This document shows, in pieces, positions 27,978-35,276 of a stretch of 64,000 bases of DNA. Source of the DNA: an uncultured Clostridia bacterium (lineage in GTDB: Bacteria > Bacillota > Clostridia > Oscillospirales > Acutalibacteraceae). Positions within the stretch are counted from its first letter, which is position 1; each line of letters starts with the position of its first letter. The stretch spans positions 1 through 64,000 of the forward strand of contig CAMNST010000007.1 in NCBI GenBank assembly GCA_946555465.1, given 5' to 3'. The notes beneath the pieces were generated by a model. That model ran no database searches. It worked only from the letters and a program-made list of their open reading frames with translations, and was not told the origin of the DNA. Made by a program: the position numbers and the translations under genes.

Positions 27978-28007
27978 TTTGTTTTAAAAAATTTTTTATT
28001 AATATTT

Positions 28008-28050
28008 AAGGCAGTGATGCAGAATTTAATTCGTGCACCACTGCCTTTTT
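28008..28050 (+). terminator. Intrinsic terminator after the VWA gene
   Basis: AAGGCAGTG-A-TGCA and TGCA-C-CACTGCCTT form an interrupted stem, followed by TTTTT at 28046-28050. The minus-strand mobilisation genes end within 2 bases of it, so it marks a sharp boundary between the two regions. Confidence 0.8.
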
Positions 28051-28051
28051 A

Positions 28052-28225
28052 TCATTTATCAGATAAGATTTTTAATTTATCTTCAGTCGATAAATTAAAA
28101 CTATCAATCTTTTGCTTCATTGCCTTTACGTGGTAATAGGTCAGTTTTTCTAAAATTTTTTTTTGCTCTTCCTGAGATATATTTACTCGGTGGATACAGA
28201 TGTTTTGAATTCTGCTCTTCTTCAT
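28052..28225 (-). CDS. Small helical protein of the mobilisation module (57 aa)
   Basis: The product starts MKKSRIQNICIHRVNISQEE and ends KLKILSDK, and is strongly helical and charged. CCGAGG lies 10 bases before the ATG at 28225. I prefer this frame over the overlapping 66-residue frame at 28104-28304, which lacks a good start context and has unlikely composition. It is the last gene of the mobC-relaxase run. Function is not recognised. Confidence 0.6.
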   Translation of the reverse strand: MKKSRIQNICIHRVNISQEEQKKILEKLTYYHVKAMKQKIDSFNLSTEDKLKILSDK

Positions 28226-28334
28226 CTGCAAACACCTCGGTAAAGTATATTTTTAAAGATGCTTGACCTATTCCTTTTTGAATTTTGCTGTGGCATAAAA
28301 CCACAACGCTTTAACTATTTTCCATTTCACTCCT

Positions 28335-28478
28335 TTACATAAACATTCCAATACCATGATACTCATCGTATTCGTTGTCATAATCTTCATTCGTGATTTT
28401 TTGACCCTGAGCGATGAGTTTTTCAATTTCTTTCTTGCTGTGGTGCGGCATCCACTTGCGTTTGGTGTTGTTTTGCAT
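28335..28478 (-). CDS. Small hydrophilic protein after the relaxase (47 aa)
   Basis: The product begins MQNNTKRKWMPHHSKKEIEK and ends in an acidic, Tyr-rich stretch (DYDNEYDEYHGIGMFM). The ATG is 2 bases after the relaxase stop, so translation is probably coupled. The RKWMPHHSKKE segment and the acidic tail look like a real small protein. Function is unknown; it may be an accessory protein for mobilisation. Confidence 0.6.
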   Translation of the reverse strand: MQNNTKRKWMPHHSKKEIEKLIAQGQKITNEDYDNEYDEYHGIGMFM

Positions 28479-28480
28479 TT

Positions 28481-29284
28481 CTAAGTCAAGTAGATTGCAA
28501 TCAGATTGAATAAATCATCAGAGATAATTCCAGTTTGCGGTGTTTCATACTCCTGATATTCTTTTGAAATAATGCTGTCACAGCCTCCAAGTTCAAAATA
28601 GATTTCAAGATTTTCTTTGAGAAATCTTTCGTCAAATAATTTATTATCTCGGCATTTGTGCTTATCGTCTGTGGTGAAAGTGATATACTTTCTGTTCTCC
28701 TGCCAGTTGACTGTTACACCTAATCGTTCAAGAAGATAGATGAATTCTTCTTTACTGCTGCTGTGTTTCATTGCATAATCCAGCTTGCTTTTGAACTTTC
28801 TTTTCCATTTCGGCATATTGTATCTTGTGGCTTTCGCCTCAGTAAGAGTCAATCCATACTCCTTGCAAATCTTGTTTGAATACTCTTTTGCCTGTATCAT
28901 TTCATCTCGACTTTGATGAAATTTCTTGCCGTTTTCAAAGTTAACAGAGTTGAAAACAATGTGATTATGAATGTGTTTCCTGTCTGTATGTGTGGCGATT
29001 AGCATTTGATAATTTCCAAAGTACCCTGCAAATTTTAGTCCGATTTCGTGTGCCGTTTCAGGTGAAATGTTATCCTCTGGACTGAAAGATTGCACCACAT
29101 GATAATATTGCCTGCCGTCTGTTTTACCGAATTGCTTTTTAACATTCATAAATTCTTCCATTGCGGTTTCGGGCATACAGTTGATACCGCTGATTAATTT
29201 TTGCTCTGTTTTTTCTTCTTTCATAATATATAGAAAGATATTATTCATCGGACTGCCTGAGGTAACGAATTTAACGATTGCCAA
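28481..29284 (-). CDS. MobP-type relaxase, short form
   Basis: The product is 267 residues. It is a relaxase/mobilisation nuclease (Relaxase PF03432 type) that nicks oriT and leads the strand into the recipient. The three-histidine metal site is visible as THTDRKHIHNHIVFN (about residues 96-110), and an N-terminal GINC region supplies a candidate motif I, where the catalytic Tyr is probably YYHVVQSF or nearby. Many MobP relaxases have a further 100-300 C-terminal residues; here the protein stops at SDDLFNLIAIYLT, so it is a short form or truncated. The start overlaps mobC by 40 bases. Confidence 0.87.
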   Translation of the reverse strand: MAIVKFVTSGSPMNNIFLYIMKEEKTEQKLISGINCMPETAMEEFMNVKKQFGKTDGRQYYHVVQSFSPEDNISPETAHEIGLKFAGYFGNYQMLIATHTDRKHIHNHIVFNSVNFENGKKFHQSRDEMIQAKEYSNKICKEYGLTLTEAKATRYNMPKWKRKFKSKLDYAMKHSSSKEEFIYLLERLGVTVNWQENRKYITFTTDDKHKCRDNKLFDERFLKENLEIYFELGGCDSIISKEYQEYETPQTGIISDDLFNLIAIYLT

Positions 29285-29532
29285 ACCTTCTGCACTTCCT
29301 TTTTCGTTTCCGTTAAGTCAACAGCATACACACCGCTGTTGACTGCTTTTGTAATCTGATTGAGATTATTTCCGATACGTCTGAGTTCAGTTGCCACATC
29401 TTTCACTCCGTCAATTACAATAATTTCTTTATCCAAAGCACAGTCACGGAGGTACATACTAACGAGTCTGTATGATGAAAGTGCCTTAGTTTCAATTAAT
29501 TCTTTCTCTTCAGAAGTTACCCTGAAGGTCAA
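29245..29532 (-). CDS. mobC: MobC-like mobilisation accessory protein, N-terminus doubtful
   Basis: The visible ORF is 95 residues: TFRVTSEEKELIE (ribbon-helix-helix-like DNA-binding start), then ELRRIGNNLNQITKAVN, the signature of MobC/MobS proteins that help the relaxase open oriT. The first available start is TTG 29532, but the family-like residues NNRTEIL lie upstream in the same frame. An in-frame TAG (29554-29556) separates them from a well-placed TTG at 29560-29562 with AAAGG 7 bases before it. Either translation starts internally or a CAG-to-TAG change has damaged the gene. Confidence 0.8.
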   Translation of the reverse strand: MTFRVTSEEKELIETKALSSYRLVSMYLRDCALDKEIIVIDGVKDVATELRRIGNNLNQITKAVNSGVYAVDLTETKKEVQKVWQSLNSLPQAVR

Positions 29533-29595
29533 TATTTCTGTTCTGTTATTATCCTAGTTCAAATAGTTTCCTTTCTTTACATTTTATTTTTTTTA

Positions 29596-29749
29596 CAGCG
29601 ACAGATACTTGTACTGTCGCTGAGAGGAGAAACATATGCAGTGATTGTTATATGTTTTTAACATATTTAATCACGGAATATTTTTGGACGATGGGTATGG
29701 GCTTAGCCCGATGCGTTTGTTTTCGCCGTGGTGTAATACAAATGCGAAA
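29596..29749. other. Candidate oriT region with nested inverted repeats
   Basis: This gene-free stretch (29533-29838) upstream of mobC holds three inverted repeats. CAGCGACAG/CTGTCGCTG at 29596-29622 is perfect. GGGCTTAGCCC is at 29699-29709. ATGCGTTTGT (29711-29720) pairs imperfectly with ACAAATGCG (29738-29746), with TTTCGC/GCGAAA (29721-29726/29744-29749) inside. No T tract follows the first repeat on either strand, so it is not a terminator. Position beside mobC and relaxase genes fits an origin of transfer; the nick site cannot be assigned. Confidence 0.5.
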
Positions 29750-29838
29750 CCGGCAATAAACACTCTAAACCGATACACCTTTCATTTGATTTTTTACTTG
29801 TGTGCCGATATTTGGCTTTTAAATTTTAATTAGAGTAC

Positions 29839-30939
29839 TTATCCTATTTTTCTTTTATCTGCCCAGATTTCGCCGACAGGGTCGCAAGGGACGAAAGGAA
29901 CGGAAGTTTTAACACCCACATTCTCTTCGTCACTTACGGCACTTGAGTCACTGTCAGAAAAATAAGACACTTCAACAAGCCTTTGACCGTTACTTCTGTG
30001 GCTTACGAATTGAACACCATTCTCTTCAAGTTCATATCTGAATTTGTTCATCATCTGTTTTAATGATTTTGCAGTAAGATTGTAGTTTGAATAATAATTG
30101 AATTCATTTACCAAATCCGTATTGCTGCCTTTGAAATATTTTTGAACTTTCATAAACTCAATGAAATCTATCATTTCTTGCGGCATAGTCGGAACAGGAT
30201 TTTCAAGACTGTCATTTATCAAATCCCATGTACAGTTTTCTTTGTTAAAGGATAATTGAAATTCTCTTTGTTCAATATCTCTGCCGGTGCAAAGCAAGTT
30301 TGCTTTACTTTCATTCCGTTTGTCCTTGTCCAAAACAAACACAGCGTCAACTGCACCGCTGATTCCTGTTGTGCCTGATAATTTATTCAACGGATCACTG
30401 TCACCTTGTTTTCTAAGATGGTGAACAAGTAAAATAGAAATACCCATTTCATCCGCATACTGTTTTAGCTTGCCGATTTCATTGTAATCATTTGCATAGG
30501 ATAATTCGGAACTTGAATTTCGTATCATCTGAAATGTATCAATTACAATCAGTGTTATATCTGTATGCGTGATAATGAAATTCTGTATCTGCTGAATTAA
30601 TCCTGTTTCAATGCTTTCTGACTTCGTTGCAACATAAAGATTATTTGGCACTTCATCAGTTATGCAATTCAGCCTGTCCTGAATTCTTGCAAGACTATCT
30701 TCAAGACAGAGATAAAGTACTGTTCCTTTTTCAGTAGGCAGATTCCAAACTGATTCACCTTTAGCAATTCGTACACTCCAATCAAGCACCATCCACGATT
30801 TGCCAATCTTGGGTGCACCGCCGAGAATGGAAACTCCTTGCGGTAACAAAGACTGAATACAAAATCTCGATTTTGGGAACTGTATATCCATTAATGTTTC
30901 ACCGTCAACTATTTCAAGCAATTTAACTTCTTTTTCCAT
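29839..30939 (-). CDS. RepA-like RecA-fold ATPase of the mobile element
   Basis: The product is 366 residues, with AGGGGGT before the ATG. It is an AAA_25/RepA-type hexameric helicase-like ATPase: Walker A GGAPKIGKSW (about residue 35), Walker B LIVIDTFQ (about 135), and VHHLRKQGDSDPLNKLSGTTGISGA split around the conserved SGT region typical of the family. The C-terminal 110 residues look like a winged-helix region. Such proteins support replication of mobilisable elements after transfer. It is transcribed away from the DUF6076-like gene. Confidence 0.8.
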   Translation of the reverse strand: MEKEVKLLEIVDGETLMDIQFPKSRFCIQSLLPQGVSILGGAPKIGKSWMVLDWSVRIAKGESVWNLPTEKGTVLYLCLEDSLARIQDRLNCITDEVPNNLYVATKSESIETGLIQQIQNFIITHTDITLIVIDTFQMIRNSSSELSYANDYNEIGKLKQYADEMGISILLVHHLRKQGDSDPLNKLSGTTGISGAVDAVFVLDKDKRNESKANLLCTGRDIEQREFQLSFNKENCTWDLINDSLENPVPTMPQEMIDFIEFMKVQKYFKGSNTDLVNEFNYYSNYNLTAKSLKQMMNKFRYELEENGVQFVSHRSNGQRLVEVSYFSDSDSSAVSDEENVGVKTSVPFVPCDPVGEIWADKRKIG

Positions 30940-30979
30940 AAGGTTTACCCCCTTTCTCTTTTGATTTAAATATATCTTC

Positions 30980-31008
30980 TTGTTAAGAATTTCTATTTAT
31001 GTTATGAT
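30980..31008 (+). promoter_or_regulatory. Promoter of the DUF6076-like gene
   Basis: TTGTTA (30980-30985) and TATGAT (31003-31008) are 17 bases apart, in the 130-base divergent spacer between the RepA-like gene and the next + strand gene. Confidence 0.5.
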
Positions 31009-31074
31009 TTTAGCAGGAGCAAAACCTCAAAACTATGCGTAAGTGAAAATTGAATTTTTTGAGGAAGATTGATT

Positions 31075-31977
31075 ATGGACAGAAGTATTTATTCAAGAAC
31101 AGGATTATATATAAAATTTAGAAACAAGAATATTATGGAGAGAGTTGCAGTTGATGATTTAGATATAACCGAATTAGAACCGATTGATTACAGAAATGAA
31201 CTTATTGCACTTTATGACTATGAGTTGCCGAAAATAAGTGATAGTTACACTGTTGAGTCGGCATATGACTTTGCTGATGAAATTTTAAAAAACAATATTG
31301 TTTTGGGGATATTACTAAAGGCGGATATTGATAAATATCTTGTTCACAGAAAACTGATTAAAGATATTACAACGCCTGAAGAACTCAAAAGCAAATTAGA
31401 AACAGTAAGCGTCAGAATGAAGTTGCTGCCATATATGAAGGAACGAGTGTATAAGCTTTTGATGTGTATGAGGCACAAGGAGATTCTTGCAGGTGTTTTG
31501 GAAGTTAATATGCATGATACAGTTGAATACAAGGTTACTAAAACAAGAAGCGGTGAAGAAATTTTATTTTTTGATAATCCTGGGTCTTATTACGAATATT
31601 TGATTTTTACTTTTTATTTAAGAGATGAAACCGTTTGTGAATGTGAAAATTGCAATAGATTATTTGTTCCAAAGACAAAAAAGAAAACCCTGTACTGTGA
31701 CAGAGTTTTTAAGGATGGTAAGACCTGTAAACAGATTGGTCCTACACAAAAATACAAGACACTCGCAGAAAATGATATTGTTCTGAAAACTTTTGAAAAA
31801 GAGAAAAATAAAATGTATAAGCGAATGGACAGAGCGTATTCATTCGGCGAAACACCAAAATCTATTTCCTATGATGAATATATGTATTGGCTGAATATGT
31901 CTGTTAATGCTAAAAATATGTATTTGAATAATGAACTTACAGAAATTGAAGCGTTGAGAATAATACAAACTGATTAA
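31075..31977 (+). CDS. DUF6076-like mobile-element protein with zinc-finger motif
   Basis: The product is 300 residues. ATG 31075 lies 7 bases after GAGGAAG; the TTG 6 bases earlier is less likely. The C-terminal half has CECENCNRLFVPKTKKKT, then YCDR and CKQIG, a zinc-binding treble seen in DUF6076-type proteins. The N-terminal half is helical and unrecognised. These proteins are common passengers of Clostridia mobile elements and their function is unknown to me. The family assignment is from memory and moderate. Confidence 0.65.
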   Translation: MDRSIYSRTGLYIKFRNKNIMERVAVDDLDITELEPIDYRNELIALYDYELPKISDSYTVESAYDFADEILKNNIVLGILLKADIDKYLVHRKLIKDITTPEELKSKLETVSVRMKLLPYMKERVYKLLMCMRHKEILAGVLEVNMHDTVEYKVTKTRSGEEILFFDNPGSYYEYLIFTFYLRDETVCECENCNRLFVPKTKKKTLYCDRVFKDGKTCKQIGPTQKYKTLAENDIVLKTFEKEKNKMYKRMDRAYSFGETPKSISYDEYMYWLNMSVNAKNMYLNNELTEIEALRIIQTD

Positions 31978-31982
31978 AGATA

Positions 31983-32013
31983 AAAGCACCTGCTAATCAA
32001 TAGCAAGTGCTTT
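31983..32013 (+). terminator. Hairpin after the DUF6076-like gene
   Basis: AAAGCAC-C-TGCTA and TAGCA-A-GTGCTTT form a stem with one mismatch and a 5-base loop. The following AGTTCAATTTG is a poor T tract. It may serve both strands. Confidence 0.55.
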
Positions 32014-32036
32014 AGTTCAATTTGTCGCTAAGATAT

Positions 32037-32225
32037 TCATCTGCTGTTTTCAACAAATAACTTTGTATTATCAAGTCTTAAATTTGATGTGGCTTTATTT
32101 ATCTTGCTTTTAAAATGATCTTTTATATCTTGTTCAGATAGCTAGCCTTGTTGTTCACCTGATAGCCTGCCTTCCTCAATTTCATTTATTAATTTATCAA
32201 TGGTATTACTTGTTGAATTATTCAT
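32037..32225 (-). pseudogene. Small antitoxin-like ORF interrupted by TAG
   Basis: The frame reads MNNSTSNTIDKLINEIEEGR, LSGEQQG, then TAG (32142-32144), then LSEQDIKDHFKSKI and ends VENSR. GEQQG-W-LSEQDIKDHF would be the expected continuous sequence, so a TGG-to-TAG change is likely. The layout (short helix, E-rich, G-W-(L/I)S-x(2)-D) resembles small RelB/Phd-like regulatory proteins, but this is a weak assignment. No toxin gene is next to it. Confidence 0.45.
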
Positions 32226-32289
32226 ACATTATCACCATTTTTATTTTATCATATTGTAAGAATAATATAAAGAATATTTTTATATTGAC

Positions 32290-32317
32290 TTGACATATTG
32301 TGTTGGTATGTTATAGT
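32290..32317 (+). promoter_or_regulatory. Promoter of the serine recombinase
   Basis: TTGACA (32290-32295) and TATAGT (32312-32317) are 16 bases apart. The start would be near 32324, about 29 bases before the TTG start codon. Confidence 0.6.
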
Positions 32318-32352
32318 CAAACAAGATATCATTTTCAAGGAGGTTGATTATT

Positions 32353-33957
32353 TTGAAAGTTGCAATTTACAGCCGAAAGTCTTTGTTTACGGGCAAGGGT
32401 GAGAGTGTTGAAAATCAGATTGAGATGTGTAAGCAATACATCAAATTTTCAATGATTGATGTGGAAGTTGCTGATGAGGATATATTCGTCTACGAGGACG
32501 AGGGATATTCTGCAAAGGATTTGAAACGTCCACAGTTTCAGCAGATGATGAAAGACCTTGATATATACAAATTTGAGTATATTGTGTGCTATCGTTTGGA
32601 CAGATTAAGCCGTAATGTCAGCGACTTTTCCGGTTTGATTGAACTGCTGAACAACAAGGGCGTAAATCTGATTTGTATTAAAGAGCATTTTGACACCTCC
32701 TCACCGATGGGCAAGGCTATGATGTATATCACCTCCGTTTTTGCACAGTTGGAGCGAGAAACAATTGCCGAGCGTGTTCGTGATAATATGCACCTTTTGG
32801 CTCGCACAGGTCGATGGCTCGGCGGTACGCCTCCCACAGGTTATCAGGGTGCAGAGGAAAGTGAGGTTATTGTTGACGGCAAGGTCAAGACTTCGCATAA
32901 ATTGGTGTTCAGTGATGAAATTGAAATTGTTAAACTGATGTATAGTCACTTTCTTGAAACACATTCTGTGTCTGCTGTGAGCAAGTATTTAATTGCAAAA
33001 AAGATAAAGTCAAAAACGACAGGTAAGTATTTTTCTACACTTGGTATTCGTGATATTCTGCAAAATCCTGTCTACTGTATTGCCGATGAAAATGCTTATA
33101 ATTACTTCTTTGAAAACGGCTCTGATATTTGCCAAAATAAAGAATCATGGAACAGCGAGCACGGTGTTTCAACCTACAACAAAAGGGATTACAGCCGTTC
33201 AGGTGCGCCGAGAAATGCGCTCAGTGAATGGATTGTCGCAATCGGCAAACACGAGGGAATTATCAGCGGTAAGGATTGGGTATCCATTCAAAAATATTTC
33301 CACAACAATCACAAAGAAAAGGTCGTCAATCATAGTGAAGTCGGCTTGCTTTCGGGCTTGATTTACTGCACAAAATGCGGTGAAAAGATGTTTTCAAAAA
33401 AGCACAAGGCAACGAGTGACAATTTCAGCTATATTTGTTCAAGTAAGCTGAAAGGCAACAACGCACTTTGTGATTGCCCTAACCTGACAGGTCAGCAGAC
33501 AGATGATTTGGTGGTTGACTATATCAAAGGTGAACTTGACAATTTCGACACCTTTACTTCTGCACTTGAAAATCTGAAAAGGGAGTATGAAAAAGAGCAG
33601 AATAACGATAAAGCAGACAAAATAAAAAGGGATATTGAAAACACGCAAAGTGAAATCAATACCCTTGTAAACCGCCTGACTGATACAACATTGAGTAGTG
33701 TTGCAATCAGTGCTATTGATAAAAAAATCGTTGAGCAAACAGAATATTTACACACTCTTGAAAGAGAACTTGCAGAGCAAAATCAATCCGATAATAACAT
33801 AGATTTTGATACTGACGCTTTAATAGAAAGTGTTAAATCTTTTAAGAATTTATTTGATGATTTATCCATTTATGACAAACGGCAGATTATAAGATTTCTC
33901 ATTCAGAAAATTGAGTGGGACGGAGCGGATTTACATATTTTTATGTACGGTGAATAA
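32353..33957 (+). CDS. Large serine recombinase (TnpX/TndX-like integrase)
   Basis: The product is 534 residues. AAGGAGG at 32338-32344 sets TTG 32353 as start (MKVAIYSRKS), not TTG 32344. The catalytic domain (1-150) has the nucleophile Ser in IYSRKS, then YRLDRLSRNVSDF and FAQLERETIAERV. The recombinase domain (about 160-290) begins GTPPTGYQG. A zinc ribbon (YCTKCGEKM ... CSSK ... CDCP) follows at about 335-380, then a coiled coil (about 395-475). Proteins of this group integrate and excise Clostridia mobilisable elements at attachment sites sharing a 2-base core. The gene ends at the junction with truncated feoB, as expected for an integrase lying at one end of its element. Confidence 0.93.
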   Translation: MKVAIYSRKSLFTGKGESVENQIEMCKQYIKFSMIDVEVADEDIFVYEDEGYSAKDLKRPQFQQMMKDLDIYKFEYIVCYRLDRLSRNVSDFSGLIELLNNKGVNLICIKEHFDTSSPMGKAMMYITSVFAQLERETIAERVRDNMHLLARTGRWLGGTPPTGYQGAEESEVIVDGKVKTSHKLVFSDEIEIVKLMYSHFLETHSVSAVSKYLIAKKIKSKTTGKYFSTLGIRDILQNPVYCIADENAYNYFFENGSDICQNKESWNSEHGVSTYNKRDYSRSGAPRNALSEWIVAIGKHEGIISGKDWVSIQKYFHNNHKEKVVNHSEVGLLSGLIYCTKCGEKMFSKKHKATSDNFSYICSSKLKGNNALCDCPNLTGQQTDDLVVDYIKGELDNFDTFTSALENLKREYEKEQNNDKADKIKRDIENTQSEINTLVNRLTDTTLSSVAISAIDKKIVEQTEYLHTLERELAEQNQSDNNIDFDTDALIESVKSFKNLFDDLSIYDKRQIIRFLIQKIEWDGADLHIFMYGE

Positions 33958-33982
33958 AGCCATTTCAGCCGTTTATTCACCG
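33948..33982. repeat. 11-bp inverted repeat at the recombinase/feoB junction
   Basis: CGGTGAATAAA (33948-33958) and TTTATTCACCG (33972-33982) are perfect inverted copies around 13 bases. The left arm contains the recombinase stop codon. No T tract follows (AAAAGTGCAC). It may be an end or att-associated recombinase site, or a weak terminator. Confidence 0.6.
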
Positions 33983-33986
33983 AAAA

Positions 33987-34718
33987 GTGCACAAAAGTTG
34001 CCGCAATGTTGGTGGCGTATTTCCTATGCTGATTGCAATTATTTCCATGTTTTTCTGCAAAAACAGTTTTCTTGCGGCGTTGGTGCTTCTTGCAATGATT
34101 GCTTTTTCTATGCTGATGACATTTGCTTCGTCAAAAGTTTTAACAGCCACCATTCTTAAAGGTGAACGCAGTTCTTTTGTTATGGAACTTCCGCCTTACA
34201 GAAAGCCGAAATTTTTCAGAGTGATAGGTGACACGGTGAGAGAAAAAATATTTTTTGTTCTTATGCGTGCGGTTGTTGTTGCTGCACCGGCAGGTTTGCT
34301 GATATGGATTTTAGCAAATATCACTGTTGGCGACACTTCTCTTTTGTGCCGTATTTCACAGTGGCTTGATCCGATAGGAACTTTCCTCGGTATGGACGGA
34401 GTTATTCTTCTTGCTTTCATTCTTGGTTTTCCTGCAAATGAAATTGTTATACCGATTGCACTTATGGCTTATCTTTCAACAGGAGAAATGACCGACTATT
34501 CATCACTTGAAAGTCTCAAAACAATTTTTGTTGATAATGGATGGACAGTGACAACCGCTCTTTGCACCTGTGTTTTTTCCATGTTCCACTTCCCGTGTTC
34601 AACAACGCTTCTTACAATATGGAAAGAGACAAAATCTGTTAAATGGACTTTAATGTCGGTATTAACCCCTCTTGCAGCAGGTGTAATTACCTGTGCACTG
34701 ATTAATCTTATCTTATGA
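33987..34718 (+). pseudogene. feoB: 3' fragment of feoB (ferrous iron transporter)
   Basis: Only the C-terminal membrane half of FeoB is left. FPMLIAIISMFF, the segment after the family's PCNGRFP-type motif, begins at about 34014. MELPPYRKPKF, PANEIVIP and FHFPCSTTLLTIWKE follow to the end. The GTPase domain and the first Gate region are missing, and the first residues (HKSCRNVGGV) do not match the family, so the break is near 34005-34013. The open frame could be translated but cannot make a working Fe(II) transporter. The serine recombinase ends 30 bases upstream, which suggests insertion of its element into feoB. Confidence 0.85.
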
Positions 34719-34725
34719 TATTATT

Positions 34726-34769
34726 AAAGGACTGTATAATGCGGAAAATTTGCATTATACAGTCCTTTT
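34726..34769 (+). terminator. feoB: Strong terminator after the feoB fragment
   Basis: AAAGGACTGTATAATGC (34726-34742) and GCATTATACAGTCCTTT (34752-34768) form a perfect 17-bp stem with a 9-base loop, followed by TTGAA. It marks the end of the original feoB transcript. Confidence 0.85.
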
Positions 34770-34837
34770 GAATATACAAAAAACTATGTCTAAATAGTGT
34801 TTTATTGGGCAAAATAAAGTTGACGCAATGTTATTCC

Positions 34838-34866
34838 TTGACGCGGCATCATAAATAAATTATAAT
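34838..34866 (+). promoter_or_regulatory. Promoter of the small membrane-protein gene
   Basis: TTGACG (34838-34843) and a perfect TATAAT (34861-34866) are 17 bases apart, 36 bases before ATG 34903. Confidence 0.75.
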
Positions 34867-34902
34867 AAACGAAACAAATGGTATTATGTCAGGAGAAATA
34901 TT

Positions 34903-35235
34903 ATGGCTTTGGGTGCATTGTTTTTGCTGGAAGTAATTATTTTATTTTCATTTATTGTTTCATCTGTTTTTATGTTCTTACCCAAAAAGAACGACTCGGT
35001 TCATAAAATATTTTTTGTATTGTCGGTTATGCTTGGTGTGTTTGTAACAATTATTGATGCAACATCGCTTCCGTCGAATTTAACGGCCCAGATAGTTATC
35101 GCCTGGATGGGACTGATTCCGGCGGCATTGGGGATTATTATCAGCGTTGCAAACGGCAGGCCGAATGCAGTTTCAAAGATACTTGTTATGCTTACAAGTG
35201 TTCTCGGTGCACTGGGATATTTCTTTTTAGTATAG
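34903..35235 (+). CDS. Hypothetical four-helix membrane protein
   Basis: The product is 110 residues with AGGAG before the ATG. About four hydrophobic helices fill the protein (about 5-26, 35-52, 60-80 and 88-109), with short loops (KKNDSVHK, NGRPNAV). No family is recognised. It has its own strong promoter and is convergent with the NSS transporter gene. Confidence 0.75.
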   Translation: MALGALFLLEVIILFSFIVSSVFMFLPKKNDSVHKIFFVLSVMLGVFVTIIDATSLPSNLTAQIVIAWMGLIPAALGIIISVANGRPNAVSKILVMLTSVLGALGYFFLV

Positions 35236-35276
35236 TAAATATAAAAAAGCAACTCTTTCTGTTTTAAATATTAAAA

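Noticed and set aside
28104-28304. 66-residue minus-strand frame
   Set aside because: It overlaps the better 57-residue frame at 28052-28225, which has a ribosome-binding site and protein-like helical composition.
29596-29622. Perfect inverted repeat as a terminator of the mob genes
   Set aside because: No T tract follows it on either strand, and it lies upstream, not downstream, of mobC.
29645-29833. 62-residue + strand frame beside mobC
   Set aside because: It lies in the candidate oriT region, has no ribosome-binding site and no protein-like features.
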